Assembly: GCF_030676955.1 (NCBI RefSeq)
Contig: NZ_JAUUUU010000002.1
Location: 186,001 to 250,000, forward strand
Reading direction: 5' to 3'
From: Porticoccus litoralis
GTDB lineage: Bacteria > Pseudomonadota > Gammaproteobacteria > Pseudomonadales > Porticoccaceae
Length of the DNA: 64,000 bases
Part shown: positions 1 to 9,516 of the stretch, in pieces
Layout: every line of letters starts with the position of its first letter
Position numbering within the stretch: the stretch's first letter is position 1
Notes under the pieces: generated by a model
Database searches by the model: none
Told to the model about the DNA's origin: nothing
What the model saw: the letters and a program-made list of their open reading frames with translations, nothing else
Made by a program: the position numbers and the translations under genes

Positions 1-75
1 TGTGCCCATATGAGTCACCTATTTTTGGGCCATATAACCAGCTGTTTTTACTTGCTTTCTGTCTAGAGTTTTATT

Positions 76-3000
76 ATGTCGACAGGCCTTTATCGGTTAG
101 ATGAATTCAAAGATAACTGCGGTTTTGGTTTGATTGCCCATACTAAGGGGCAAGCAAGTCACCGTATCCTGGAAACGGCCATTGAGTCATTAACTTGTAT
201 GACCCACCGCGGTGGTATTGCCGCCGATGGGAAGACAGGTGATGGCTGCGGCTTGTTGTTGCAAAAACCAGATAGCTTTATGCGTCAGGTTGCGCAAGAG
301 CTGTTTGCTGTAGACCTGCCAGAGCTCTATGCGGTTGGCGCCGTCATGTTGAGCCAGGATGCTGCACTCCGTGAACAGTCTCAGCAAGTCGTTAATGAAA
401 CGCTTCAAAAAGAAGGGCTTCAGGTTATTGGCTGGCGGGAAGTGCCTACCAATACAGATTGTCTTGGCGAAATTGCCTTGCGATCCCTGCCTGTCTTTGC
501 GCAGGTGTTTGTGGCTGCAGGCGATCTAGAGGAACAGCCGTTTAACGCTCGTCTCTTTATTGCCAAACGCAAGGCAGAAAAAGTCCTAGCGGCAGATGAG
601 TCGTTCTACATTGCAAGTTTGTCGGCCAATGTTATCAGCTACAAAGGGCTGATGATGCCGGTAGACCTGCCCAAGTTTTACCTTGATCTGGATGATCCTG
701 CGCTGGAAACCGCAATTTGTGTTTTTCACCAGCGTTTCTCGACAAATACAATGCCTCGCTGGCCTTTGGCTCAGCCATTCCGGATGCTTGCTCACAATGG
801 TGAAATCAACACCATTACCGGGAACCGTAACTGGTCGGTAGCGAGAACACCGAAATTTGAGACCCCGCTGTTGCCCGATTTGCTGGATGTTGCACCCTTG
901 GTGAACAGAACGGGCTCAGACTCTTCCAGCCTGGATAACATGTTGGAAGTTCTCGTGGCTGGTGGTATGGATCTGCACAAGGCCGTTCGCTTGCTGGTGC
1001 CGCCTGCCTGGAACAACACACAGGATTACGGGCCCAACGAACGGGCATATTTTGAATACATATCCATGCATATGGAGCCTTGGGATGGGCCCGCAGGAAT
1101 GGTGATTACTGACGGTCGCTATGCCGTCTGTACCTTGGACCGAAACGGTCTGCGTCCATCTCGTTGGGTGCTGACAGATGATGACATCATCACTGTAGCT
1201 TCTGAAATCGGTGTCTACAAATATCAACCGGAAAACGTGGTTGCAAAAGGCCGACTTGGGCCCGGTGACATCCTCTCCATTGATACCCTGACTGGCAATA
1301 TGTTGACTGCTGAAGACATAGATCGCGAGCTGGCATCAGGAAATCCTTACCAGCAATGGTTGCGAGAAGGCACGGTCAAGGTCATGTCCACCATGGACCA
1401 AGACAGCATCGAGGTGGAGGGGGCGCTCAGTCGCGAGCAGGTGCGCCGTTACATGAAGCTGTTTCTTGCCAGCCAGGAAGAAAGAGACCAGGTGTTGAGA
1501 CCACTGGCCGAAGGCGGTCAGGAAGCTGTTGGCTCCATGGGTGACGACACACCCATGGCTGTGCTTTCTGCAAAGCAGCGCTCCCTTTACGATTACTTCC
1601 GCCAGCAATTTGCTCAGGTGACAAACCCACCTATTGATCCTCTGCGCGAATCACTGGTGATGTCATTGGCTACCCAGCTGGGTCGGGAAGAGTGCCTTTT
1701 TTCGGAAACGCCTGAACACGGTAGGCGTGTCAATTTGAACAGCCCCGTACTGTCACCTCGAAAGTATTATGCGCTGAAAAATATTGACCAGAGCGAGTAC
1801 CCGGTTAAAAAGTTTGGTGTCAATTACAACCCCCAAACATTTAGCCTCAAAGACGCTATTCAGAACCTGTGTCTGGAAGTGGAAAAAGCGGTCAAAGAGG
1901 GTGTCGTACTTTGTATCCTGTCTGACTCAGAGATTGCTGCAGATAAGTTGCCCATTCCAATGCTTATGGCTGTGGGGGCTGTGCACCATCATCTGATTGC
2001 CGTAGGTGAGCGGTGTAATGCGAACATCATCGCCAGCACGGCCTCGGCTCGCGATTCGCATCAGATCGCCACATTGATTGGCTATGGTGCTTCTGCCGTT
2101 TATCCCTATTTGAGTTTCCATATTCTGTCAGATCTTGTGAATTCCGGGGAAGTACTGTGTGATCTGGGAACAGCCTTCAAAAACTACCGTAAGGGTATTA
2201 ACAAGGGGCTGCTTAAGATTTTATCCAAGATGGGTATCTCTACAATCGGTTCATACCGGGGTGCCCAGTTGTACGAAATTATCGGTTTGTCATCTGATGT
2301 TGTTGAAATCTGCTTTGCTGAAACGCCAAGTCGAATCGAGGGTGCCGGTTTCGGCGAGCTGCAAAACGACTTGAAATTGCTGGCGGCAGAAGCCTGGAGT
2401 GATCGCAAGCCCATTAACCCGGGTGGTTTGCTGAAATATGTGCATGGTCAGGAATATCATGCTTTCAATCCGGATGTCGTTACAGCATTACACAAATCGG
2501 TACAGAACAATGATTATGCTGCCTGGCATGATTATGCCGGATTGGTAAATGACAGGCCGATAGCAACACTTCGTGATCTGTTGAAGGTGAGAGGCGATAT
2601 TGCTCCTGTGCTACTGAGTGAAGTCGAGCCGATTGAAGATATTATCAAACGGTTCGATTCTGCCGGCATGTCATTGGGTGCATTGTCACCCGAAGCACAT
2701 GAGGCGTTGGCAGAAGCCATGAATAGCCTCGGCGGCAGGTCTAACTCTGGTGAAGGTGGCGAAGATCCTGCCCGATATGGCACGATCAAGGTTTCCAAAA
2801 TCAAGCAGGTTGCCTCTGGTCGTTTTGGCGTCACGCCACATTACCTTTCCAGTGCTGAAGTCATCCAGATCAAGGTTGCGCAAGGTGCAAAGCCGGGTGA
2901 GGGAGGGCAGTTGCCGGGTGGTAAAGTCAATGACTTGATTGCCAGACTGCGTTATTCGGTTCCCGGTGTCACCCTGATTTCGCCACCTCCTCACCACGAT

Positions 3001-4530
3001 ATCTATTCCATTGAGGACTTGGCTCAGCTTATCTTTGACCTGAAGCAGGTCAATCCGCAGGCATTGGTGTCCGTTAAGCTTGTATCCAGACCTGGCGTGG
3101 GAACCATTGCAGCCGGCGTGGCCAAGGCCTATGCAGATTTGATTACGATCTCCGGTTATGACGGTGGCACAGCGGCCAGCCCACTGACGTCTATTCGCTA
3201 TGCCGGTTCCCCGTGGGAGCTTGGTTTGGCGGAAACCCACCAGACATTAAGGGCCAATGATCTGCGCGACAAAGTGAGGGTTCAGACCGATGGCGGTTTG
3301 AAAACCGGCCTTGATGTGGTCAAAGCGGCCATTTTAGGTGCAGAAAGTTTCGGTTTCGGAACTGCGCCTATGATTGCGCTGGGTTGTAAATATCTACGCA
3401 TCTGTCACCTCAACAACTGCGCAACAGGTGTTGCCACCCAAGACAAACAGCTGCGGGAAGAGTACTACCACGGTACGGTAGAAATGGCGCGCAACTTTTT
3501 CCGCTTTATGGCAGAAGAAACACGTGAGTGGATGTCCCGTTTAGGTGTCAGGACGTTGGGAGAGCTAGTGGGTCGGGTAGACCTTTTGGAGACGCTTTCC
3601 GGTACAACGGAAAAGCATAAAAAGCTGGATCTTTCGCCTATTATCTACACCGATGAACTGCTTCAGAGCAAGCCACAAACCTGTCAGGTTGCCAGAAACT
3701 ACCCATTTGATAAGGGTGTTTTGGCCGAGCAGATGGTTACAGAAATTCTGCCGGCCATTGAAAGTAAGGCCGGCGGTGAATTCAGCTATTCGGTCAGTAA
3801 CTGTGATCGCTCAATTGGCGCCAGATTGTCGGGTGAAATAGCCAAGCGTTACGGCAACCAGGGCATGGTTGATGCGCCGATCAAGTTGAACTTGAGGGGT
3901 GTGGCCGGGCAGTCACTGGGCGTCTGGAATGCCGGTGGCCTGGATATACACCTGATTGGTGACGCCAATGACTACGTAGGCAAGGGTATGGCCGGTGGTA
4001 AGGTTGTCATTGCACCGCCTGAAAACAGCCGCTACGCCTCAAATGATGCGCCGATTGTTGGTAATACCTGTCTTTATGGTGCCACGGGGGGCAAGTTGTT
4101 CGCGGCAGGCCGGGCAGGTGAACGTTTTGCTGTGAGAAACTCCGGTTCTCTTGCAGTGATTGAAGGTGCTGGCCACCACTGCTGTGAATATATGACCGGC
4201 GGTATTGTCGTGGTGCTGGGAGAAACAGGGTACAACTTCGGCGCAGGTATGACCGGCGGTTTTGCTTATGTGCTGGACCAAGAGCGCAATTTTGTCGACC
4301 GCTACAATATGGAGCTGGTTGATATTCAGCGTATTACCAGCGAAGCCACTGAGGCGTACCGACACAATCTGGAAGGCATTGTTAAAGAGTTTGTCGAGGA
4401 AACGGGTAGTTCTTGGGGCCAGACGATTCTCGATAACTTTGAACATTATGTGAGTAGCTTCTGGCTGGTAAAACCCAAGGCGGCGAGTCTGCAGGGTCTG
4501 CTGCAGCATACTCGGGCAGAACCCCAGTAA
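76..4530 (+). CDS. gltB: Glutamate synthase (NADPH) large subunit
   Basis: Makes glutamate from glutamine and 2-oxoglutarate, the GOGAT half of the GS-GOGAT ammonia assimilation cycle, in the cytoplasm. The 1484-residue length is normal. A short propeptide precedes Cys15 (DNCGFGL), the N-terminal nucleophile of the class II glutaminase domain (about 15-370). The FMN-binding synthase domain follows (about 780-1170), with EGGEDPARYG and SGYDGGTAASP. Cys1104, Cys1110 and Cys1115 (C-x5-C-x4-C) fit the 3Fe-4S ligands. The C-terminal 240 residues are the glycine-rich GXGXG beta-helix. It is followed 35 bases later by gltD, clearly one operon. The ribosome binding site is weak, but the start leaves the usual propeptide length. 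Confidence 0.98.
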   Translation: MSTGLYRLDEFKDNCGFGLIAHTKGQASHRILETAIESLTCMTHRGGIAADGKTGDGCGLLLQKPDSFMRQVAQELFAVDLPELYAVGAVMLSQDAALREQSQQVVNETLQKEGLQVIGWREVPTNTDCLGEIALRSLPVFAQVFVAAGDLEEQPFNARLFIAKRKAEKVLAADESFYIASLSANVISYKGLMMPVDLPKFYLDLDDPALETAICVFHQRFSTNTMPRWPLAQPFRMLAHNGEINTITGNRNWSVARTPKFETPLLPDLLDVAPLVNRTGSDSSSLDNMLEVLVAGGMDLHKAVRLLVPPAWNNTQDYGPNERAYFEYISMHMEPWDGPAGMVITDGRYAVCTLDRNGLRPSRWVLTDDDIITVASEIGVYKYQPENVVAKGRLGPGDILSIDTLTGNMLTAEDIDRELASGNPYQQWLREGTVKVMSTMDQDSIEVEGALSREQVRRYMKLFLASQEERDQVLRPLAEGGQEAVGSMGDDTPMAVLSAKQRSLYDYFRQQFAQVTNPPIDPLRESLVMSLATQLGREECLFSETPEHGRRVNLNSPVLSPRKYYALKNIDQSEYPVKKFGVNYNPQTFSLKDAIQNLCLEVEKAVKEGVVLCILSDSEIAADKLPIPMLMAVGAVHHHLIAVGERCNANIIASTASARDSHQIATLIGYGASAVYPYLSFHILSDLVNSGEVLCDLGTAFKNYRKGINKGLLKILSKMGISTIGSYRGAQLYEIIGLSSDVVEICFAETPSRIEGAGFGELQNDLKLLAAEAWSDRKPINPGGLLKYVHGQEYHAFNPDVVTALHKSVQNNDYAAWHDYAGLVNDRPIATLRDLLKVRGDIAPVLLSEVEPIEDIIKRFDSAGMSLGALSPEAHEALAEAMNSLGGRSNSGEGGEDPARYGTIKVSKIKQVASGRFGVTPHYLSSAEVIQIKVAQGAKPGEGGQLPGGKVNDLIARLRYSVPGVTLISPPPHHDIYSIEDLAQLIFDLKQVNPQALVSVKLVSRPGVGTIAAGVAKAYADLITISGYDGGTAASPLTSIRYAGSPWELGLAETHQTLRANDLRDKVRVQTDGGLKTGLDVVKAAILGAESFGFGTAPMIALGCKYLRICHLNNCATGVATQDKQLREEYYHGTVEMARNFFRFMAEETREWMSRLGVRTLGELVGRVDLLETLSGTTEKHKKLDLSPIIYTDELLQSKPQTCQVARNYPFDKGVLAEQMVTEILPAIESKAGGEFSYSVSNCDRSIGARLSGEIAKRYGNQGMVDAPIKLNLRGVAGQSLGVWNAGGLDIHLIGDANDYVGKGMAGGKVVIAPPENSRYASNDAPIVGNTCLYGATGGKLFAAGRAGERFAVRNSGSLAVIEGAGHHCCEYMTGGIVVVLGETGYNFGAGMTGGFAYVLDQERNFVDRYNMELVDIQRITSEATEAYRHNLEGIVKEFVEETGSSWGQTILDNFEHYVSSFWLVKPKAASLQGLLQHTRAEPQ

Positions 4531-4565
4531 CAGGCAACGGTGCAACTGAGAATAGGTTTGGATTT

Positions 4566-5984
4566 ATGACCCAGAGGCTAAACAACAATTTTCAATTCGT
4601 TCAGGTTGAGCGGGGAGAACCCAGTAAAAAAGGGCTCCTGAGTCGCACACGTGAATTTGTTGAGATCTACGAACCGTTTGAACAGAAAGATGCTTCCAGT
4701 CAGGCGCACCGATGTCTGGACTGCGGGAATCCCTATTGTGAGTGGAAGTGCCCCGTACACAACTACATTCCCAACTGGCTAAAGCTCCTTTCTGACGGCA
4801 ACATCCTTGAGGCAGCTGAACTCAGCCATATGACCAATACGTTGCCCGAAGTTTGTGGTCGTGTTTGTCCGCAGGATCGACTCTGTGAAGGTGCCTGCAC
4901 CCTCAATCAGGACTTTGGCGCAGTGACCATCGGCAGTGCGGAAAAGTTTATCACTGACACGGCATTTGCCATGGGCTGGCGCCCTGATATGTCAAACGTG
5001 AAGTGGACGGACAAGCGAGTTGCCATTATTGGTGCGGGCCCTGCGGGGTTGGGATGTGCAGACATCCTGGTTCGAAACGGGGTGAAGCCGGTCGTTTTTG
5101 ATCGTTACCCTGAAATTGGTGGGTTGCTTACCTTCGGTATACCCGAATTCAAGCTGGAAAAGTCTGTGATGCAGAATCGCCGTCGGGTTTTCGAGGATAT
5201 GGGCGTCGAATTCCGACTCAATACCGAGGTGGGCAAGGACGTGGAGATGACTGCTCTGCTGCAGGAATTTGATGCGGTATTTCTCGGTATGGGAACATAC
5301 ACCTATATGAAAGGAGGGTTTCCCGGTGAAAACCTGCCAGGTGTGTATGATGCGTTGCCCTTCCTGATTGCTAACGTGAACCGCAATATGGGTTGGGAAA
5401 AAGATTCCTCTGACTTTATCAGTGTGGCAGGCAAGCGAGTTGTGGTGTTGGGCGGAGGTGATACCGCCATGGACTGTAACCGCACATCAATCCGTCAGGG
5501 TGCAGAGGCTGTGGTCTGTGCATACCGGCGAGATGAAGCCAATATGCCTGGTTCTCGCCGTGAAGTGCAGAATGCCAAGGAAGAAGGGGTCGAGTTCCTG
5601 TTCAACCGGCAACCCATAGAAATTGTCGGTAATGATCGTGTGGAAGGTATTAAGGTCGTTACCACCGAACTGGGTGAGCCCGATGAAAAAGGTCGTCGTC
5701 GCCCGGTCCCTGTTGCGGGCAGTGAAGAAATTCTGCCGGCAGATGTTGTTTTGATTGCTTTTGGTTTTCAGCCCAGCCCGGCTCCCTGGTTAAGTGATAT
5801 CGACGTAGAGCTGAACAGCTGGCAGGGGGTCATTGCTCCTGAAGAACAGCCCTACAAGTTTCAAACCAGCAATCCCAAGGTATTTGCCGGTGGTGATATG
5901 GTACGTGGGTCAGACTTGGTGGTGACTGCTATCTGGGAAGGCCGTCAGGCCGGTGAAGGCATCCTGGATTACCTGGAAATTTAA
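4566..5984 (+). CDS. gltD: Glutamate synthase small subunit
   Basis: NADPH-oxidising, FAD-containing partner of GltB; passes electrons through Fe-S clusters to the FMN of the large subunit. 472 residues, normal for the bacterial beta subunit. Two N-terminal cysteine groups are visible: RCLDCGNPYCEWKCP (about residues 48-62) and CGRVCPQDRLCEGAC (about 97-111). Two Rossmann folds follow: GAGPAGLGCADIL for FAD and VVLGGGDTAMDC for NADPH. It sits between gltB (35-base gap) and hemE (9-base gap) and is probably cotranscribed with both. Confidence 0.98.
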   Translation: MTQRLNNNFQFVQVERGEPSKKGLLSRTREFVEIYEPFEQKDASSQAHRCLDCGNPYCEWKCPVHNYIPNWLKLLSDGNILEAAELSHMTNTLPEVCGRVCPQDRLCEGACTLNQDFGAVTIGSAEKFITDTAFAMGWRPDMSNVKWTDKRVAIIGAGPAGLGCADILVRNGVKPVVFDRYPEIGGLLTFGIPEFKLEKSVMQNRRRVFEDMGVEFRLNTEVGKDVEMTALLQEFDAVFLGMGTYTYMKGGFPGENLPGVYDALPFLIANVNRNMGWEKDSSDFISVAGKRVVVLGGGDTAMDCNRTSIRQGAEAVVCAYRRDEANMPGSRREVQNAKEEGVEFLFNRQPIEIVGNDRVEGIKVVTTELGEPDEKGRRRPVPVAGSEEILPADVVLIAFGFQPSPAPWLSDIDVELNSWQGVIAPEEQPYKFQTSNPKVFAGGDMVRGSDLVVTAIWEGRQAGEGILDYLEI

Positions 5985-5993
5985 GGTGCACTA

Positions 5994-7067
5994 ATGACGG
6001 CATTGAAAAACGACCGCTTCCTGCGGGCATTGCTGCGTCAGCCGGTAGATGTCACACCTGTCTGGATGATGCGACAGGCGGGGAGATACTTGCCTGAGTA
6101 CCGGGAGACCCGCAGCCAAGCTGGGGACTTTATGGGGTTGTGTACCAACCCGGATCTTGCCTGTGAAGTCACACTGCAGCCTCTTGAGCGCTATCCGCTC
6201 GATGCCGCCATTCTATTTTCTGACATCCTGACTATCCCTGATGCGATGGGCCTTGGCCTCTATTTTGAAGCGGGCGAGGGTCCAAAATTTCGAAAGCCAG
6301 TGCGTACCGAAAAGGAGATCACTGCTCTGGAGGTAGTTAAGCCCCATGAAGACCTGGCTTATGTTGTTGATGCAGTGAGTACCATCCGCCGTGAATTGAA
6401 TGGGCGGGTGCCGCTGATCGGTTTTTCAGGGAGTCCCTGGACATTGGCAACTTACATGGTTGAGGGAGGCTCAAGTCGTGATTTTGCCCGTTGTAAAACA
6501 CTCATGTATGAACAGCCTGAGCTGATGCACCAACTGCTGGATGTTCTGGCTGAGTCGGTGATTGTGTACCTGAACGCACAGATTGCAGCGGGAGCACAGG
6601 CAGTACAAATCTTTGATACCTGGGGTGGGAGTCTCTCTCATAGTGCTTACCAGGAATTTTCACTTGCCTACATGCGCAAAATTGTCTCGGGATTATTGAA
6701 AGAAAATGAGGGGCGCCCTGTGCCCGTTATCCTCTTTACTAAAGGTGGTGGCCAGTGGCTCGAAGCCATCGCTGGCGCTGGTTGTGATGCAATAGGTCTG
6801 GACTGGACAACTGACATCGGCACCGCGCGTCAACGCGTTGGGGGGCAAGTTGCCCTGCAAGGCAATATGGACCCCGCTGTGCTTAGGGCTTCCCCCGCCC
6901 GGATCCGTCAGGAAGTTGCTTCGATTCTTGAAAGTTATGGTGCTGGTTCAGGCCATATCTTTAATCTGGGTCATGGGATAACTCCGGATATCAACCCTGA
7001 ATACGCCGGTGCATTTGTTGACGCAGTTCACGAACTGTCAGAGAAGTACCACAAAAACTCTAATTAA
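5994..7067 (+). CDS. hemE: Uroporphyrinogen III decarboxylase
   Basis: Removes four carboxyl groups from uroporphyrinogen III to give coproporphyrinogen III in haem synthesis; cytoplasmic homodimer. The 357-residue protein carries the first family signature near the N terminus (PVWMMRQAGRYLPEYRE) and the second near residue 143 (GFSGSPWTLATYMVEGG). The C-terminal GHGITPDINPEYAGAFVDAVH segment is also typical. It starts 9 bases after gltD, so it probably shares that transcript; gltB-gltD-hemE order is also found in pseudomonads. Confidence 0.98.
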   Translation: MTALKNDRFLRALLRQPVDVTPVWMMRQAGRYLPEYRETRSQAGDFMGLCTNPDLACEVTLQPLERYPLDAAILFSDILTIPDAMGLGLYFEAGEGPKFRKPVRTEKEITALEVVKPHEDLAYVVDAVSTIRRELNGRVPLIGFSGSPWTLATYMVEGGSSRDFARCKTLMYEQPELMHQLLDVLAESVIVYLNAQIAAGAQAVQIFDTWGGSLSHSAYQEFSLAYMRKIVSGLLKENEGRPVPVILFTKGGGQWLEAIAGAGCDAIGLDWTTDIGTARQRVGGQVALQGNMDPAVLRASPARIRQEVASILESYGAGSGHIFNLGHGITPDINPEYAGAFVDAVHELSEKYHKNSN

Positions 7068-7207
7068 AGTAACCAGTTATCGTTATTTCTGACCGGCGAC
7101 ACCCTCTCTCTTGCCTTTCTTTTTGTCGGGTTTATTCTTACATTGTCAGTCTGTGGTTTAACGCAGGCTAAAAATTATCTCTACCCCTGATAGGGGGGGT
7201 GAAAGCT

Positions 7208-8647
7208 ATGAGCATCAAACAGGTTAAAATCAGAGCGGAAGACGTCACCATTGGTATGTACGTCTCCTGTCTTGATCGCCCGTGGAGTCAAACACCTTTC
7301 CCCATCCAGGGCTTGCTGGTCAAAAGCCCGAAGGAGATAAGCGCACTGCGTAACTACTGTGACTTTGTTTTCATTGATGTGACCAAGGGCGCTAGCCCGA
7401 TCGGCACAGTTGTAACCGATGCTTACTCCGCCAAATCAGGTCAAGGAAAAAAAATAATTTCTTCACTGACAAAAGCTCAGGCCGGTATAACGGAGAAAAG
7501 TGACGTGACTCCGATTGAGGTCAAGCGCAATGTTTACACTGAGGTTGTGCCGCTTAGCAGTGAAGTGGCACATGCTGAAAAGGCATTATTGCAATTGCGC
7601 GGCCAGTTTACTCTTGCCGCCAAACAGATAGCCAAAGGTCGAGATTTTGATTATCAGCTGCTGAAAGATGCGGTTGCTGATATGGTCAATAGCGTTGTGC
7701 GCTGTCCTGATGCATTCACCTGGTTGTTGAGACTGCGTCTTAAAGATCAGCATACACACGACCACAGTATGAGAGCGGCGCTTTGGGCCGTTCAATTTGC
7801 CCGCTACATTGGAATGCCCAAGGGCGACATGTCCGTACTTTGTCTGGGTACTCTGTTAAAGGACATCGGCAAGGTCAAATTGCCCAATGGACTGTTGCGC
7901 AAAAAGCGTCGCACCCCTGAAGAAAACAAGGAATACCAGCAATTTGTTGAGTACGGGGTGGAAATGCTCCGAGCCTCGAAAAATGTTGAGCCTCGGGTGA
8001 TTTCAGTGGTTCGTTACCACTGTGAACGCTTTGATGGCAGTGGTTTTCCCGAGGGTATTATGGGCGGGAAAATTCCCCTGTTGGCCCGTATTGCTGGTAT
8101 TGCCACGACATATGATGCTATTTCAAATCCGCAAGAGTCTGAGGATCCTGTGGCGCCATCTCGTGCCGTCAGTCTGCTCTACAACATGCGAGACAAAAAA
8201 TTTCAGGATGACCTGGTTGTTCAGTTTATCCAGTCGATCGGCTTGTATCCCACCGGTACTCTGGTGGAGTTGACCACTGGTGATGTCGGTGTAGTGGTAG
8301 AGCAACATGCGGATTCTCGCTTGACACCTAAGGTGGCGGTCTTCAATCAGAAAAAAGCCAAGGCTTCTGGCGAATATATACTGTTGGACTTGAAGGACGA
8401 GAAGCAGTCGCGAGAAGCTTTGATGAGTAGTGGCGTGGCCAAGGCGCGTTCGGTCTCCAAGCTGGCGATTGCAAGGGATCTGGAGTTGTCAGGCTATGAC
8501 GTTGATATACCTGCAGTTACCACCATTTTCATGAAAAATACCAGCAAAGTTCTTGATAGTGCTTTGGCTGGCGATCAGGAAGTTGTGGAAACTTCACCTA
8601 AGAAATTCGGTATGTTTACCAACCTGAAGGATCGTTTTCGAATTTGA
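7208..8647 (+). CDS. HD-GYP family protein with DUF3391 domain, HD motif degenerate
   Basis: Resembles cyclic-di-GMP phosphodiesterases: an N-terminal DUF3391-like domain (about 1-100, VKIRAEDVTIGMYVSCLDRPW) and a C-terminal HD-GYP domain (about 160-350). The metal-binding HD dyad, normally LLHDIGK, reads LLKDIGK here (Lys218-Asp219). The GYP motif reads GFP (279-281) in ERFDGSGFP. The missing metal-ligand histidine argues against normal phosphodiesterase activity and suggests a sensor or binding role. ATG 7208 is preferred over GTG 7199 because the G-rich Shine-Dalgarno run (7193-7199) is then correctly spaced. It stands alone between hemE and the convergent psd. Confidence 0.85.
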   Translation: MSIKQVKIRAEDVTIGMYVSCLDRPWSQTPFPIQGLLVKSPKEISALRNYCDFVFIDVTKGASPIGTVVTDAYSAKSGQGKKIISSLTKAQAGITEKSDVTPIEVKRNVYTEVVPLSSEVAHAEKALLQLRGQFTLAAKQIAKGRDFDYQLLKDAVADMVNSVVRCPDAFTWLLRLRLKDQHTHDHSMRAALWAVQFARYIGMPKGDMSVLCLGTLLKDIGKVKLPNGLLRKKRRTPEENKEYQQFVEYGVEMLRASKNVEPRVISVVRYHCERFDGSGFPEGIMGGKIPLLARIAGIATTYDAISNPQESEDPVAPSRAVSLLYNMRDKKFQDDLVVQFIQSIGLYPTGTLVELTTGDVGVVVEQHADSRLTPKVAVFNQKKAKASGEYILLDLKDEKQSREALMSSGVAKARSVSKLAIARDLELSGYDVDIPAVTTIFMKNTSKVLDSALAGDQEVVETSPKKFGMFTNLKDRFRI

Positions 8648-8657
8648 TCTTTGGCTG

Positions 8658-9515
8658 TCAGCCAGGCACTCGCTGGCCTATCTCCTGGCCCATTTGCACA
8701 TTGTGACCACTGGCAATCTCAGGTGACCAGTGAATGGTCTTTGGTTCAAACAGCAGAATTGCTGTTGAGCCAAATTTAAAATGGCCCATCTCTTCACCCT
8801 TGTCCAGTGTAATCTCTTCAGGTTTAAACTGATCCACACGCAGCTGATTTGCCTGATAGCCTTTTTGCCATACGGTTTCAATACCCGCTACCATCATCGC
8901 GCCAACCATCACCACAGCGCAGCGGCCAAAATCAGTGTCAAAAACGCAGACCAAGCGTTCATTTTTGGCAAATAGCCCATCGACCATGGCAGTGGTAGCC
9001 GCATTGACCGAAAACAGTTTTCCAGGAATATAGCGACAGTAGTCGAGTGTGCCGGACACCGGCATATGGACACGGTGATAGTCGCTTGGCGACAAGTAAA
9101 TGGTCATGAACTGACCCTGCTGAAAGAGCCGGCTATCCTCGTTAGCTTCACCTAGCAGTGTCTCTACAGAAAAGGATTTACCTTTAGCCTGAAAAATTTC
9201 GCCTGCGGTAATGGTGCCTAGTTGGCTGACGGCCCCATCTGCCGGCGAGGTGATTACGCTATCGCCCTTGGCGATAGGCCTGGCTTCCGGCTTAAGTGCG
9301 CGGGTGAAAAAGTCATTGAAACAGGCGTAGTCATCGGGCGATGCAGATAAAGCCTCTTCCATGTTGACCTGGTAGGTTTTAATAAACTGTCGAATCAGCG
9401 CATTTTTCACTCGCGGAGATTGAGACTCCGCGAGTTTTTTCCCCAACCGGGACAGTCCGTGTTGGGGCAATAGTCGCTGCAGTGCGACAAACCATTCCGC
9501 CAGGTATGTGTTCAA
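8658..9515 (-). CDS. psd: Phosphatidylserine decarboxylase
   Basis: Converts phosphatidylserine to phosphatidylethanolamine at the inner membrane; uses a pyruvoyl group made by self-cleavage. The cleavage motif, usually LGST, reads FGST (FKFGSTAILLF) near the C terminus; the Gly-Ser bond and Thr are kept. The start is chosen as TTG 9515, two bases after the stop of the upstream rhdA gene, with GGAG seven bases before it. The reading frame remains open further upstream, but that would run into rhdA. The resulting 285 residues match Pseudomonas Psd length. Psd and rhdA form a two-gene operon, as in P. aeruginosa. Confidence 0.95.
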   Translation of the reverse strand: MNTYLAEWFVALQRLLPQHGLSRLGKKLAESQSPRVKNALIRQFIKTYQVNMEEALSASPDDYACFNDFFTRALKPEARPIAKGDSVITSPADGAVSQLGTITAGEIFQAKGKSFSVETLLGEANEDSRLFQQGQFMTIYLSPSDYHRVHMPVSGTLDYCRYIPGKLFSVNAATTAMVDGLFAKNERLVCVFDTDFGRCAVVMVGAMMVAGIETVWQKGYQANQLRVDQFKPEEITLDKGEEMGHFKFGSTAILLFEPKTIHWSPEIASGHNVQMGQEIGQRVPG

Positions 9516-9516
9516 A

